This document shows positions 13,830-20,568 of a DNA stretch of 57,986 nt, piece after piece. Each line of letters starts with the position of its first letter. The stretch's first letter is position 1. A model generated the notes under the pieces. That model searched no databases and was not told the origin of the DNA. It saw only the letters and a program-made list of their open reading frames with translations. Source of the stretch: Lachnospiraceae bacterium (lineage in GTDB: Bacteria > Bacillota > Clostridia > Lachnospirales > Lachnospiraceae); NCBI GenBank assembly GCA_014804445.1, contig JAAUZU010000031.1, positions 6,092-64,077 of the forward strand, read 5' to 3'. Both the position numbers and the translations under genes were made by a program.

Positions 13830-14093
13830 ATGATAGGAAACGTAATGAAAAACATAAGAGAACTGGCGGAAGCCATGGGCATAGGATCCGAAAAGCTGCT
13901 GCTGATTACAGCAGTAATTATTATCCTGTTTATAGCCACAATAAGACTTCTGGTTGACAGTGTCCGACCAGGAACAATAAATTATAAGAAGGCAAAAAGG
14001 CGAAAGAAAAAAAGAAGAAAACAGAAACCGCTGGAACACGGGGATCATACAGCAGAATACATAGAAGCAGCATGGAAAGAAGTAAACAAATAA
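13830..14093 (+). CDS. Single-helix membrane protein with highly basic tail, lysogeny side
   Basis: An 87-residue protein: a short amphipathic N-terminus, one membrane helix (about 23-43, LLLITAVIIILFIATIRLLV), then a strongly basic cytoplasmic segment KKAKRRKKKRRKQK and an acidic end. GGGGG lies 5 nt before the ATG, 19 nt after the repressor stop, so it is co-transcribed with it and would be expressed in the lysogen. Immunity or superinfection exclusion is a reasonable guess from context; a nucleic-acid-binding virion role is also possible. No family is recognised. Confidence 0.6.
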   Translation: MIGNVMKNIRELAEAMGIGSEKLLLITAVIIILFIATIRLLVDSVRPGTINYKKAKRRKKKRRKQKPLEHGDHTAEYIEAAWKEVNK

Positions 14094-14225
14094 ATTTGTA
14101 TGACAAAACAGACGTCCGCCGGAGCTGCTGCAGCAAAATTGTATTACAAAAAAAGATTTACAAACCGGGAAAGGCATGGTATATTAAAAGCAGGCAAAGA
14201 AAGAAAGAGGCACTAAACAAAAAAG

Positions 14226-14256
14226 AAAGCCCCGGAAGTCGCAATTCCGAGGCTTT
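14226..14256. terminator. Terminator between the repressor unit and the small membrane peptide
   Basis: AAAGCCCCGGAA (14226-14237) pairs with TTCCGAGGCTTT (14245-14256) with one mismatch. On the minus strand it is followed by a T-rich run, so it mainly ends the short leftward transcript of the 29-residue peptide. It may also stop the rightward repressor transcript. Confidence 0.75.
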
Positions 14257-14276
14257 CGCTTTGGGTTGGGCTGCGT

Positions 14277-14366
14277 TTATGTATCATCCCCGTCCAGCCA
14301 CTTGCAGACATAGTAGGCAACTATGCTCGCCAATACGGAGAGTACGAAAGAAAGAATTTCAGACAC
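14277..14366 (-). CDS. 29-residue membrane peptide at the prophage end
   Basis: A GTG-initiated frame of 29 residues, starting MSEILSFVLSVLASIVAYY and ending CKWLDGDDT. It has an excellent ribosome site (GGGAGGTGA, 8 nt upstream), its own consensus promoter (14408-14436) and a terminator right behind the stop. It is one hydrophobic helix followed by Cys-Lys-Trp-Leu and acidic residues. Short peptides of this kind recur in Firmicutes mobile elements, but I know no proven function. A toxic or signalling membrane peptide is possible. The complete expression unit argues strongly that it is real. Confidence 0.75.
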   Translation of the reverse strand: MSEILSFVLSVLASIVAYYVCKWLDGDDT

Positions 14367-14407
14367 CAAACTCACCTCCCTTCTACTGGAGGCAACACAG
14401 CAATTAC

Positions 14408-14436
14408 ATTATAACCGCTTCGTGCACCACAGGCAA
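14408..14436 (-). promoter_or_regulatory. Promoter of the 29-residue peptide
   Basis: On the minus strand TTGCCT (14431-14436), a 17-nt spacer and a perfect TATAAT (14408-14413), 41 nt upstream of the GTG start at 14366. Confidence 0.75.
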
Positions 14437-14451
14437 CCCTTAAACCCGGGC

Positions 14452-14475
14452 AAAAAAATACAGCCTTCAGGCTGT
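14452..14475 (-). terminator. Leftward terminator at the right edge of the element
   Basis: ACAGCC-TGAA-GGCTGT (14460-14475 read on the minus strand) followed by a run of seven T. It would insulate the prophage from leftward transcription entering from the host side. Confidence 0.6.
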
Positions 14476-14486
14476 TACGCACTATA

Positions 14487-14552
14487 ACTCTTAATCAGGG
14501 TGTCCAGGGTTCGAGCCCCTGGCGGCGCACGGAAGTACCGATTTTCGAGTTA
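14487..14552 (+). repeat. attR: 66-bp direct repeat with partial tRNA-Lys
   Basis: Identical to 4197-4262 over 66 bases, starting in the anticodon loop, so only the 3' part of tRNA-Lys is present. The bases before it do not restore the 5' half, so this is a tRNA remnant. The following terminator hairpin and T-run are retained and now lie just upstream of tatD. Confidence 0.93.
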
Positions 14553-14602
14553 ATCTCGGGGGTTGGTGCTTTTTCTTTTGTATAGCGGTAAAGGAGTTTA
14601 CT

Positions 14603-15379
14603 ATGATATTTGAGACACATGCGCATTATGACGATGAGGCTTTTACAGAAGACCGGGACAGTCTGCTGAAAACGCTTTCCGAAAACGGAATCGGCAGGGT
14701 AGTCAATGTAGGGGCAAGTCCGGAATCTTGTCAGACTACGATAGAACTGATGGAAAAATATGATTTTGTCTATGGAGCGCTGGGGATTCATCCCAGTGAG
14801 ACGGCGGCTTTGGACGAAGCCCTGTTCGCAGGGTTAAGAGAACAATGCCGTCATGAAAAATGTGTAGCGGTTGGGGAAATCGGACTGGACTACTACTGGC
14901 AGGAGCCGGAGAGGGAGATACAAAAAAAGTGGTTTGTCAGGCAGTTACAGCTTGCGAAGGAGCTTCATCTGCCTGTGGTAATCCATTCCCGCGATGCGGC
15001 GATGGATACCATAGAAATCATGAGGGCGGAGCACGCGGAAGAAATCGGCGGTGTTGTCCATTGTTTTTCTTATACAAAGGAGACTGCGGAAATTTTTCTG
15101 AAAATGGGCTTTTACATCGGAATTGGCGGGGTGGTAACCTTTAAAAATGCCAAAAAATTGAAGGAAGCGGTGGAATACATTCCCATGGAGCGGATTGTAG
15201 TGGAAACGGACAGCCCGTATCTGGCGCCGGAACCGAACAGGGGAAAGCGGAATGATTCGTCCAAACTTCCGCTTGTTATCAACGAAATTGCCCGAATAAA
15301 GCAGTTATTGCCGGAGCAGGTAGAGGAAATTACATGGCAGAATGCTTTTCAGCTCTACCGTATGGAAAAAGTTTACTGA
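14603..15379 (+). CDS. tatD: TatD-family metal-dependent DNase/hydrolase
   Basis: A 258-residue TIM-barrel hydrolase of the usual TatD length. The metal ligands are in place: THAHYD at the N-terminus (HxH), GEIGLDYY (Glu about 93), HSRDA (His about 129), VHCFS (His about 154) and ETDSPYLAP near residue 205. Family members are 3'-5' exonucleases or deoxyribonucleases involved in DNA repair and degradation. AAAGGAG lies about 9 nt upstream of the ATG at 14603. Before phage integration it lay directly behind tRNA-Lys; the insertion has not damaged it but separated it from sequences upstream of the tRNA. Confidence 0.93.
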   Translation: MIFETHAHYDDEAFTEDRDSLLKTLSENGIGRVVNVGASPESCQTTIELMEKYDFVYGALGIHPSETAALDEALFAGLREQCRHEKCVAVGEIGLDYYWQEPEREIQKKWFVRQLQLAKELHLPVVIHSRDAAMDTIEIMRAEHAEEIGGVVHCFSYTKETAEIFLKMGFYIGIGGVVTFKNAKKLKEAVEYIPMERIVVETDSPYLAPEPNRGKRNDSSKLPLVINEIARIKQLLPEQVEEITWQNAFQLYRMEKVY

Positions 15380-15460
15380 GAACGGAGAATTAGTAATAGA
15401 TTTTTTCATAAATTAGTAGTACACTATACTTAATATGAAGTTGAAGAGGAGAATGGGGTT

Positions 15461-15919
15461 ATGGCTGTCATTGTTTACGGAACTCATGTCTTTACAAAAT
15501 TGGCGGGTTACTTTGGACAAAGGGAGGAATGCCCTTTCTGCCATAGAGTATATAAAAAGGGATATGTAAAGAACTCTGTTTGGGCGCACTTGGAGTACAT
15601 ACCGCTTTTTCCCGTAAAGAAGACTTATTTCAAAATGTGTCCGGTATGCGGAAGAGGCGTGGAGTTAAAAAATAAAGAGGCAAAGGCGGAAATGGTAAAT
15701 AGCAACGATGGGTATCGTCAGGAATTTGAAGCCTATGCGAAACATATTTTAGCAAAGAAACCCAAAGGAATTATGTCTGTGGACAATAGCTACGAATTTT
15801 GGATAAGGGATTTGGTTTCAGGGGAAGAAATTCTTGTGGATTCCGAGATTACAAAGGATATTGTGAAAAGAATCAAAAAGAACATGGGTTATAAAAAAGT
15901 TCCGATTATAGATGTATAA
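15461..15919 (+). CDS. Zinc-ribbon protein, about 150 residues
   Basis: A 152-residue protein with a hydrophobic N-terminal stretch (YGTHVFTKLAGYFG), then two Cys pairs, ECPFCHR (about 24-27) and KMCPVCGRG (about 60-63), forming a zinc ribbon around a Trp/Tyr-rich insert that reads HLEYIPLFPVKKTYF. The C-terminal half is charged and unassigned. This is a common uncharacterised Clostridia family. GGGGTT precedes the ATG. It stands alone, with AT-rich DNA on both sides. Confidence 0.75.
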   Translation: MAVIVYGTHVFTKLAGYFGQREECPFCHRVYKKGYVKNSVWAHLEYIPLFPVKKTYFKMCPVCGRGVELKNKEAKAEMVNSNDGYRQEFEAYAKHILAKKPKGIMSVDNSYEFWIRDLVSGEEILVDSEITKDIVKRIKKNMGYKKVPIIDV

Positions 15920-16004
15920 TAGATAGATATGTGATATAATTTACACAAGTAGGGGTACCAAAGAGGGAGAGTAAGGGGAATTATTAAGGATTGGGGATAA
16001 AGAT

Positions 16005-17690
16005 ATGAAGCAAAAATACAAAAAGACGGCGTGGACAGCCATTGTCATGCTTGCATGTGCTGTTATCTGCGCAGGATTGTTCTGGAGTTTACACACAAGT
16101 ACATATGCGGCAGGAAGTGCAAACTCAGGAAGAATTCTGTTTATCAGTTCCTATTCTTATGCCTGGGATGCCGTGCAGCTGCAAATCGAGGGAATCCAAC
16201 AGGGGGTTTCTGATGGAATTGTGGTTGATTATGAATTTATGGACACCAAGCGGGTGGATGACGATGTTGCAATGTACCTTTTTAAAGAGGGACTTGCTTA
16301 CCGCATGTCCATGGTAGAGCCATACGATGTAGTTATTCTGGGTGATGACGCTGCATTGGTATTTGCATTAGAATACCGTGATGAATTGTTTGCAGGGATT
16401 CCTCTGGTTTTTGAAGGCGTCAACGACGAAGAGCTTGCGCTTGAGGCTTCCAAGGACCCGATGATTACCGGTGTGATAGAAAGCCTTTCGGTTCAGAAGA
16501 ATATAGAGCTGGCACTGTCCATATATCCGGATGCTAAAAAAGTAGTAGGTATTTTGGACAATTCTCTTACCGGAGAAGCGGAACGAAGAAATTTTTACAA
16601 CAATGCTTCCTTATATCCGGATTTGGAATTTTCTGAGTTGAACACTTCTGAGCTGACGGAAACAAAAATAAAGTATGAGCTTTCCCATCTGCCGGAAAAT
16701 ACCATTTTAATTTATGTGGTGATGACGGAGGATGCCAACGGGAGGAATTATACAAACAAAGAAGCGATAGAGCTGATTGCGCAGTATTCTACGGTACCGG
16801 CATTCCGTATGGTAGAAGGCGGAATCGGATATGGTGTCTTGGGCGGCAATATCGTTTCCATGGAACAGTCCGGAAAAATTGCTGCAGAGATAGCGGTTGA
16901 TATCATCAGCGGGAAAAAGGATATGGGAGAAGTCAGCGTGATTGTGGACAGTCCCAATATTTACTGCATTGATGAGTCTGTTATGCGGAAGTTTGGCATT
17001 AAGGCGTCGGTGCTGCCGGATGAAACCGTTTTTGTAAATCATGAGCCGAACTTTTTTGAGCGAAACCGAGAGATACTGGTTCCGACGATAATCGCAGTGG
17101 TGGCCTTGTTTATCATATGTGCATGGGCAAGTGTAGATAATATCAAAAAGAGAGTGCTGACGGCGGAGTTGAAGGAGTCGAGGAGTTACTTGGAAGATGC
17201 TTCCAATCACGATTTCCTGACCGGGCTGCCGAACCGTTCCAAATTTATGCATGATTTGATGGAAGCGGCAGCGGCAAAGCAGCCGTATACAATCATTATG
17301 CTGGATATTGATAATTTTAAGCATATTAATGACACCTATGGACATTCTATCGGTGATGAAGCGTTAAAGGGAGTGGCATCAAGGCTGAAAGCGCTGCGGA
17401 CCCAGCTTCTCACAGCTTATCGTTTTGCGGGCGATGAATTTATCGTGATACTGAAGAGCGACAATGTTAAAATTGTAGACACCGCAGCCAATCAGTGTCT
17501 GCAGGTGTTCCAGAAGCCTTTTAAGCTGGAAGGAAAGATTCACAATATCGGCGGCAGCGTCGGCGCGGCTTCCTACCCCGGGGATGCGGATGATTACGAG
17601 AAGGTGATCGAATGTGCGGACGAAGCCATGTACAGCGTAAAGCAGAGCGGTAAGAACGCTTATGCAATTTATAAAAACATAAAACAATAA
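16005..17690 (+). CDS. Membrane diguanylate cyclase with ABC-type extracytoplasmic sensor
   Basis: A 561-residue protein: N-terminal membrane anchor (about 9-35), an extracytoplasmic domain (about 40-345) resembling ABC sugar/amino-acid binding proteins (SSYSYAWDAVQLQIEGIQQG start), a second membrane helix (about 357-377) and a C-terminal GGDEF domain (about 395-561). The signature is AGDEF in YRFAGDEFIV, with LDIDNFKHINDTYGH as metal and substrate loop, so it should make c-di-GMP. The RxxD inhibitory site five residues upstream is absent (TQLL there), implying no product inhibition. A sensory input controlling c-di-GMP fits a genome with flagella and Tad pili, but no effector or riboswitch was seen nearby. 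Confidence 0.88.
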   Translation: MKQKYKKTAWTAIVMLACAVICAGLFWSLHTSTYAAGSANSGRILFISSYSYAWDAVQLQIEGIQQGVSDGIVVDYEFMDTKRVDDDVAMYLFKEGLAYRMSMVEPYDVVILGDDAALVFALEYRDELFAGIPLVFEGVNDEELALEASKDPMITGVIESLSVQKNIELALSIYPDAKKVVGILDNSLTGEAERRNFYNNASLYPDLEFSELNTSELTETKIKYELSHLPENTILIYVVMTEDANGRNYTNKEAIELIAQYSTVPAFRMVEGGIGYGVLGGNIVSMEQSGKIAAEIAVDIISGKKDMGEVSVIVDSPNIYCIDESVMRKFGIKASVLPDETVFVNHEPNFFERNREILVPTIIAVVALFIICAWASVDNIKKRVLTAELKESRSYLEDASNHDFLTGLPNRSKFMHDLMEAAAAKQPYTIIMLDIDNFKHINDTYGHSIGDEALKGVASRLKALRTQLLTAYRFAGDEFIVILKSDNVKIVDTAANQCLQVFQKPFKLEGKIHNIGGSVGAASYPGDADDYEKVIECADEAMYSVKQSGKNAYAIYKNIKQ

Positions 17691-17718
17691 AAATTTATTG
17701 AAATTCAATAAAAATATA

Positions 17719-17747
17719 TTGACAATCGGAAAGTCCCGTGCTATATT
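17719..17747 (+). promoter_or_regulatory. Strong promoter for the DUF2975 operon
   Basis: TTGACA (17719-17724), a 17-nt spacer and TATATT (17742-17747), 87 nt before the DUF2975 start. The spacer and -10 box form one arm of the inverted repeat described at 17734-17802. Confidence 0.8.
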
Positions 17748-17802
17748 CATGTGCATAGAGGCCCTATGGGTATTTATGTAAATGGATAGCACGGGATTTT
17801 TT
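17734..17802 (+). terminator. Long-loop inverted repeat with T-run overlapping a promoter
   Basis: TCCCGTGCTAT (17734-17744) is perfectly complementary to ATAGCACGGGA (17786-17796), followed by six T. For RNA arriving from the cyclase gene this forms a terminator. RNA started at the embedded promoter would lack the first arm and so not terminate there. A smaller internal stem, CATAG/CTATG, lies between. Confidence 0.6.
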
Positions 17803-17834
17803 GTATGAAAAATTCCGGCAGAAGGAGGATGCGG

Positions 17835-18284
17835 ATGAAAAAAGAGAGTATTATCCGGATAACAAAGTATTTGCTGGATTTCATGTTTTTTGCTGGGATT
17901 ATCGTGACGGTAACATTGCCGTTTTCCGCAAAGTGGCTGATTAATTACCTGCCGGATTTAGAGGCACGTTACACGGAATATGTGATTCTCTATTTTGTTC
18001 TGGGTGTGCTGGCAATCGCTGTTTTGGGTGAGCTGCGCAAGATGTTCCGTACTGTACTGGCGGACAACTGTTTTGTGTATGACAATGTGGTAAGTCTTCA
18101 GCGCATGGGAACGTACAGCTTTATGATTGCGTTGATTTCTCTGGTGCGCACGTTGCTTTGCATGACGATTGCCATGCTTGTAGTGATTTTGGTTTTTATC
18201 ATTGCCGGGCTTTTCAGCAAGGTACTTGCCTTTGTCTTTGAGAGGGCAGTCAATTACAAAGAAGAGAATGATTTGACAATTTAG
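17835..18284 (+). CDS. DUF2975 membrane protein
   Basis: About 149 residues with four hydrophobic segments (about 13-32, 46-68, 99-118, 123-146), matching DUF2975, small four-helix proteins common in Firmicutes and usually paired with a YozG-type XRE regulator, as here. ATG at 17835 is fixed by AAGGAGG 6 nt upstream; in-frame starts further up lack such a site. It is followed 9 nt later by the XRE gene. The pair is often assumed to sense membrane or envelope stress, but its function is not established. Confidence 0.8.
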   Translation: MKKESIIRITKYLLDFMFFAGIIVTVTLPFSAKWLINYLPDLEARYTEYVILYFVLGVLAIAVLGELRKMFRTVLADNCFVYDNVVSLQRMGTYSFMIALISLVRTLLCMTIAMLVVILVFIIAGLFSKVLAFVFERAVNYKEENDLTI

Positions 18285-18293
18285 GAGGACCGT

Positions 18294-18521
18294 ATGGCGA
18301 TAAGAATTAATCTTGATGTGGTGATGGCACAGCGCAAAAAGGGATTGACAGAGCTGGCGGGCGAGGTAGACATTACACTGGCAAATTTATCAATCCTGAA
18401 AAATAATAAGGCAAAGGCGGTCCGGTTTTCAACTCTGGATGCAATCTGTAAGGCGCTTTCCTGCCAGCCGGGAGATATTTTAGAATATGTGGAAGAAAGT
18501 GAGGACAATAGCGATGAGTGA
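18294..18521 (+). CDS. YozG-type small XRE transcriptional regulator
   Basis: A 75-residue protein that is almost only a helix-turn-helix domain: GLTELAGEVDITLANLSIL and FSTLDAICKALSCQPGDIL, the standard YozG/HTH_26 pattern, with an acidic tail. AGGAGG is 5 nt upstream of the ATG. It partners the DUF2975 protein before it, and its end overlaps the start of the DUF4173 gene by 8 nt. It probably autoregulates this operon. Confidence 0.88.
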   Translation: MAIRINLDVVMAQRKKGLTELAGEVDITLANLSILKNNKAKAVRFSTLDAICKALSCQPGDILEYVEESEDNSDE

Positions 18522-20193
18522 AAATTTGAATGGTCAACAAGTATACGGACAGCAGCCATATGGGCAATCTGTATATGTATATGGACAGCAGGCACAGGGA
18601 CAGCCGGTATATGGACAGCCATTTCCGGCACCGAGACCGCAGACAAAACAGACGGAAAACATGAAAAAGCATTTTGGCATATTAGGGCCGGCATGTATTT
18701 TGTATTCCTGCTTTTATGCGCTGTGCATGTACAGGAATAGCAGTGGAATCACGTATCCTTTTTTTCTCGCAGGAAGTTTCTGGTTTTACTGCTTTTGTTT
18801 CAAAAAACTAGAGATTTCCTTAAAAAAAGACAGTATTTTTTACATGATTAGTATATTGCTGTTGGGGCTGTCCACCTTTTGTACTGCGGATGGACGCGTT
18901 ATAGCGATGAATAAGGCGGGCGTTTGGGTTCTGACAATCAGTTTTCTGCTGCATCAGGTTTATAAAGATGAAAACTGGACCTTTGGCAGATACGTCGGAT
19001 ATGTGATTGCAGCGGTGTTTGGAAGTCTGGGGCAGATTGCGCGTCCTTTTCAGGATTTGACGGGACATCGGAGAGAACGCGGGAAAAAGGGAAGCGGCAT
19101 TGCTATCTATATTATAATCGGTATTACACTTGGAATTCCGCTTTTCTGTGTGATATGGCTGCTGTTGATGAGCGCGGATACCATTTTTTACGACATAACA
19201 TATGGGATAGCGGAAAAATTGTTTATGGGAACCGTACTGGAAGATGGTTTCGGTGTGCTGTTTACGGTTATTTTTATGTTTTTTATGGCTTACTGTATTA
19301 TGGCATATTTGTGTAAAAAAACCTTTTCCGAAGAATACAGAGAAAGAAAACAGACAGAAGCGGTGCTTGCCATTACAGTGCTTGCTCCCATTATGATTCT
19401 TTATCTGGTATTTTGTGGAATTCAGATCGTGTTTCTGTTTTTGGGAAAAATGATATTAGAAGGCTATACCTACGCAGAATATGCGCGACAGGGCTTTTTC
19501 CAACTGCTGATAGTCTGCATTATCAATCTGGTACTGGTGCTTGTCGGTCATGCATATTTTAAGGAAAATAAAGCCTTAAAGGGAATGTTGACAGTCGTGT
19601 CATTATGTACCTATATTATGATTGCTTCCTCCGCATACAGAATGATTCTTTATGTTCAGCATTATTACCTGACTTTCCTGCGGATATTTGTGTTGTGGTC
19701 GCTGTTGGTTCTGTTTATTTTGCTGACGGGCGTTATCGTGAGTATTTATAAGAAGTCTTTTCCGCTTTTTAAATACAGTATGGTAGTGGTGACGGTTTGT
19801 TATTTGGCTTTGTCCTTTTCCCATCCGGATTACTGGATTGCAAAATGTAATCTGGCAAATCTGGGAAATATGGAAAATTCTTCGGGCGGCTTTTTCAGGT
19901 CTGAAAGCTACAATGATTACAGATATCTGGCCGGGTTGTCGGCGGATGCCGCGCCGGCGCTTGCAGAATTTTTAAAGGAAGAAGGATTTTCGCTGGCGGA
20001 AGTAGAGGCGAAGGTGGAGAACGGAACGAACAGCAGCGGGCACATCAGCTATTACGAAATCTTTGGCGGTCCAAGAAGCAGTGAAGAGTGCTGGGGCAGC
20101 TACTATCTGGCGGCATTGAGCGAGGATTACAAGGATATGGGCATAAGGGGCTTTAATTTATCCAAATTCATCGGATATCAGTTGGTAAAATAG
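18514..20193 (+). CDS. DUF4173-type polytopic membrane protein with YGQ-rich N-terminus
   Basis: A 559-residue protein. The first 45 residues are low complexity, built of repeated (V/P)YGQ(Q/P) units. About twelve membrane helices follow and then a soluble C-terminal domain from about residue 420 (SSGGFFRSESYNDYRYLAGL onward). The membrane part matches DUF4173/DUF4153-like proteins. ATG at 18514 overlaps the end of the regulator gene, with GTGAGGA about 8 nt upstream. The three genes therefore form one operon under the promoter at 17719. Substrate or role unknown; the Tyr/Gln-rich head is probably disordered and cytoplasmic. Confidence 0.78.
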   Translation: MSENLNGQQVYGQQPYGQSVYVYGQQAQGQPVYGQPFPAPRPQTKQTENMKKHFGILGPACILYSCFYALCMYRNSSGITYPFFLAGSFWFYCFCFKKLEISLKKDSIFYMISILLLGLSTFCTADGRVIAMNKAGVWVLTISFLLHQVYKDENWTFGRYVGYVIAAVFGSLGQIARPFQDLTGHRRERGKKGSGIAIYIIIGITLGIPLFCVIWLLLMSADTIFYDITYGIAEKLFMGTVLEDGFGVLFTVIFMFFMAYCIMAYLCKKTFSEEYRERKQTEAVLAITVLAPIMILYLVFCGIQIVFLFLGKMILEGYTYAEYARQGFFQLLIVCIINLVLVLVGHAYFKENKALKGMLTVVSLCTYIMIASSAYRMILYVQHYYLTFLRIFVLWSLLVLFILLTGVIVSIYKKSFPLFKYSMVVVTVCYLALSFSHPDYWIAKCNLANLGNMENSSGGFFRSESYNDYRYLAGLSADAAPALAEFLKEEGFSLAEVEAKVENGTNSSGHISYYEIFGGPRSSEECWGSYYLAALSEDYKDMGIRGFNLSKFIGYQLVK

Positions 20194-20330
20194 GCATGAG
20201 TACAAATTTTACGAAAATATTAAAATTCTTAAGAAATTCTTAAGTGGTTTGTTTCTCTATCCGATGGTACAATAGAAAAGAGCAGTGTTGCTGCTTTTAG
20301 AAATATGGGGAAAGGTTCTGGGAAAAAACC

Positions 20331-20537
20331 ATGAGGAGAAACCGAGGGAAGTGCATTTTGACACTGCTGATAGCTTCCGTAATACCGCTTGTCCTGCTGA
20401 CAGGCTGCCATAATGAAGAAAGCGCGAAGGCTTCCCGGGCATATTATGTAATCAGTGAAGAGCTCGATGTCCAGAAAACTGCTGATAAAGCGCAGGAGAT
20501 ATTGGAAAACGCAGAATCGCAGCATAACTCCAAATGA
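20331..20537 (+). CDS. Small lipoprotein, 68 residues
   Basis: The peptide has a basic start, a hydrophobic segment and a lipobox LLTGC (Cys about 25), leaving a mature part of only about 44 residues, charged and helical. It would be anchored to the outer face of the membrane. The ribosome site is weak (AAAGG about 17 nt upstream), so expression may be low. It ends in a hairpin shared with the convergent ABC-F gene. No known function. Confidence 0.55.
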   Translation: MRRNRGKCILTLLIASVIPLVLLTGCHNEESAKASRAYYVISEELDVQKTADKAQEILENAESQHNSK

Positions 20538-20568
20538 ACAACCCTATATAATACGGGTTGTCCATTTG
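20531..20568. terminator. Bidirectional hairpin between convergent genes
   Basis: CAAATGAACAACCC (20531-20544) pairs with GGGTTGTCCATTTG (20555-20568) with one mismatch. It spans the stop codons of both the small lipoprotein and the ABC-F gene. There is no long T-run, so termination efficiency is uncertain. Confidence 0.6.

Larger units (their letters stand above)
4197..14552. mobile_element. Integrated inovirus (filamentous phage) prophage, 10.3 kb
   Basis: Evidence in combination: 66-bp direct repeats at a tRNA-Lys gene; a tyrosine integrase at one end; a Zot/pI-type ATPase; a 70-residue coat-like protein with acidic N-terminus, one membrane helix and basic C-terminus; a terminator straight after that gene; a large signal-peptide protein anchored at its C-terminus, like pIII; a gpV-like candidate ssDNA-binding protein; a rolling-circle-type initiator; and a long GC-rich hairpin in the gap between zot and rep, where filamentous phages carry packaging signal and origin. 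Size and order agree with inovirus genomes. There are no terminase, portal or tail genes and no relaxase or VirB4-like ATPase, which argues against tailed phage and conjugative element. One repeat-to-repeat unit is 10,290 bp. All genes look intact. The coding region is visibly GC-richer than the host flanks, except for an AT-rich regulatory end. Confidence 0.88.

Noticed and set aside
4197..14552. Reading the element as an integrative conjugative or mobilisable plasmid because of the Rep_trans and RHH proteins
   Set aside because: There is no relaxase, coupling protein or VirB4-like ATPase, while Zot, coat-like and pIII-like genes are present in filamentous-phage order.
14487..14559. A second tRNA-Lys gene at the right repeat
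   Set aside because: Only the part from the anticodon loop onward is present; the 5' half cannot be built from the preceding bases.
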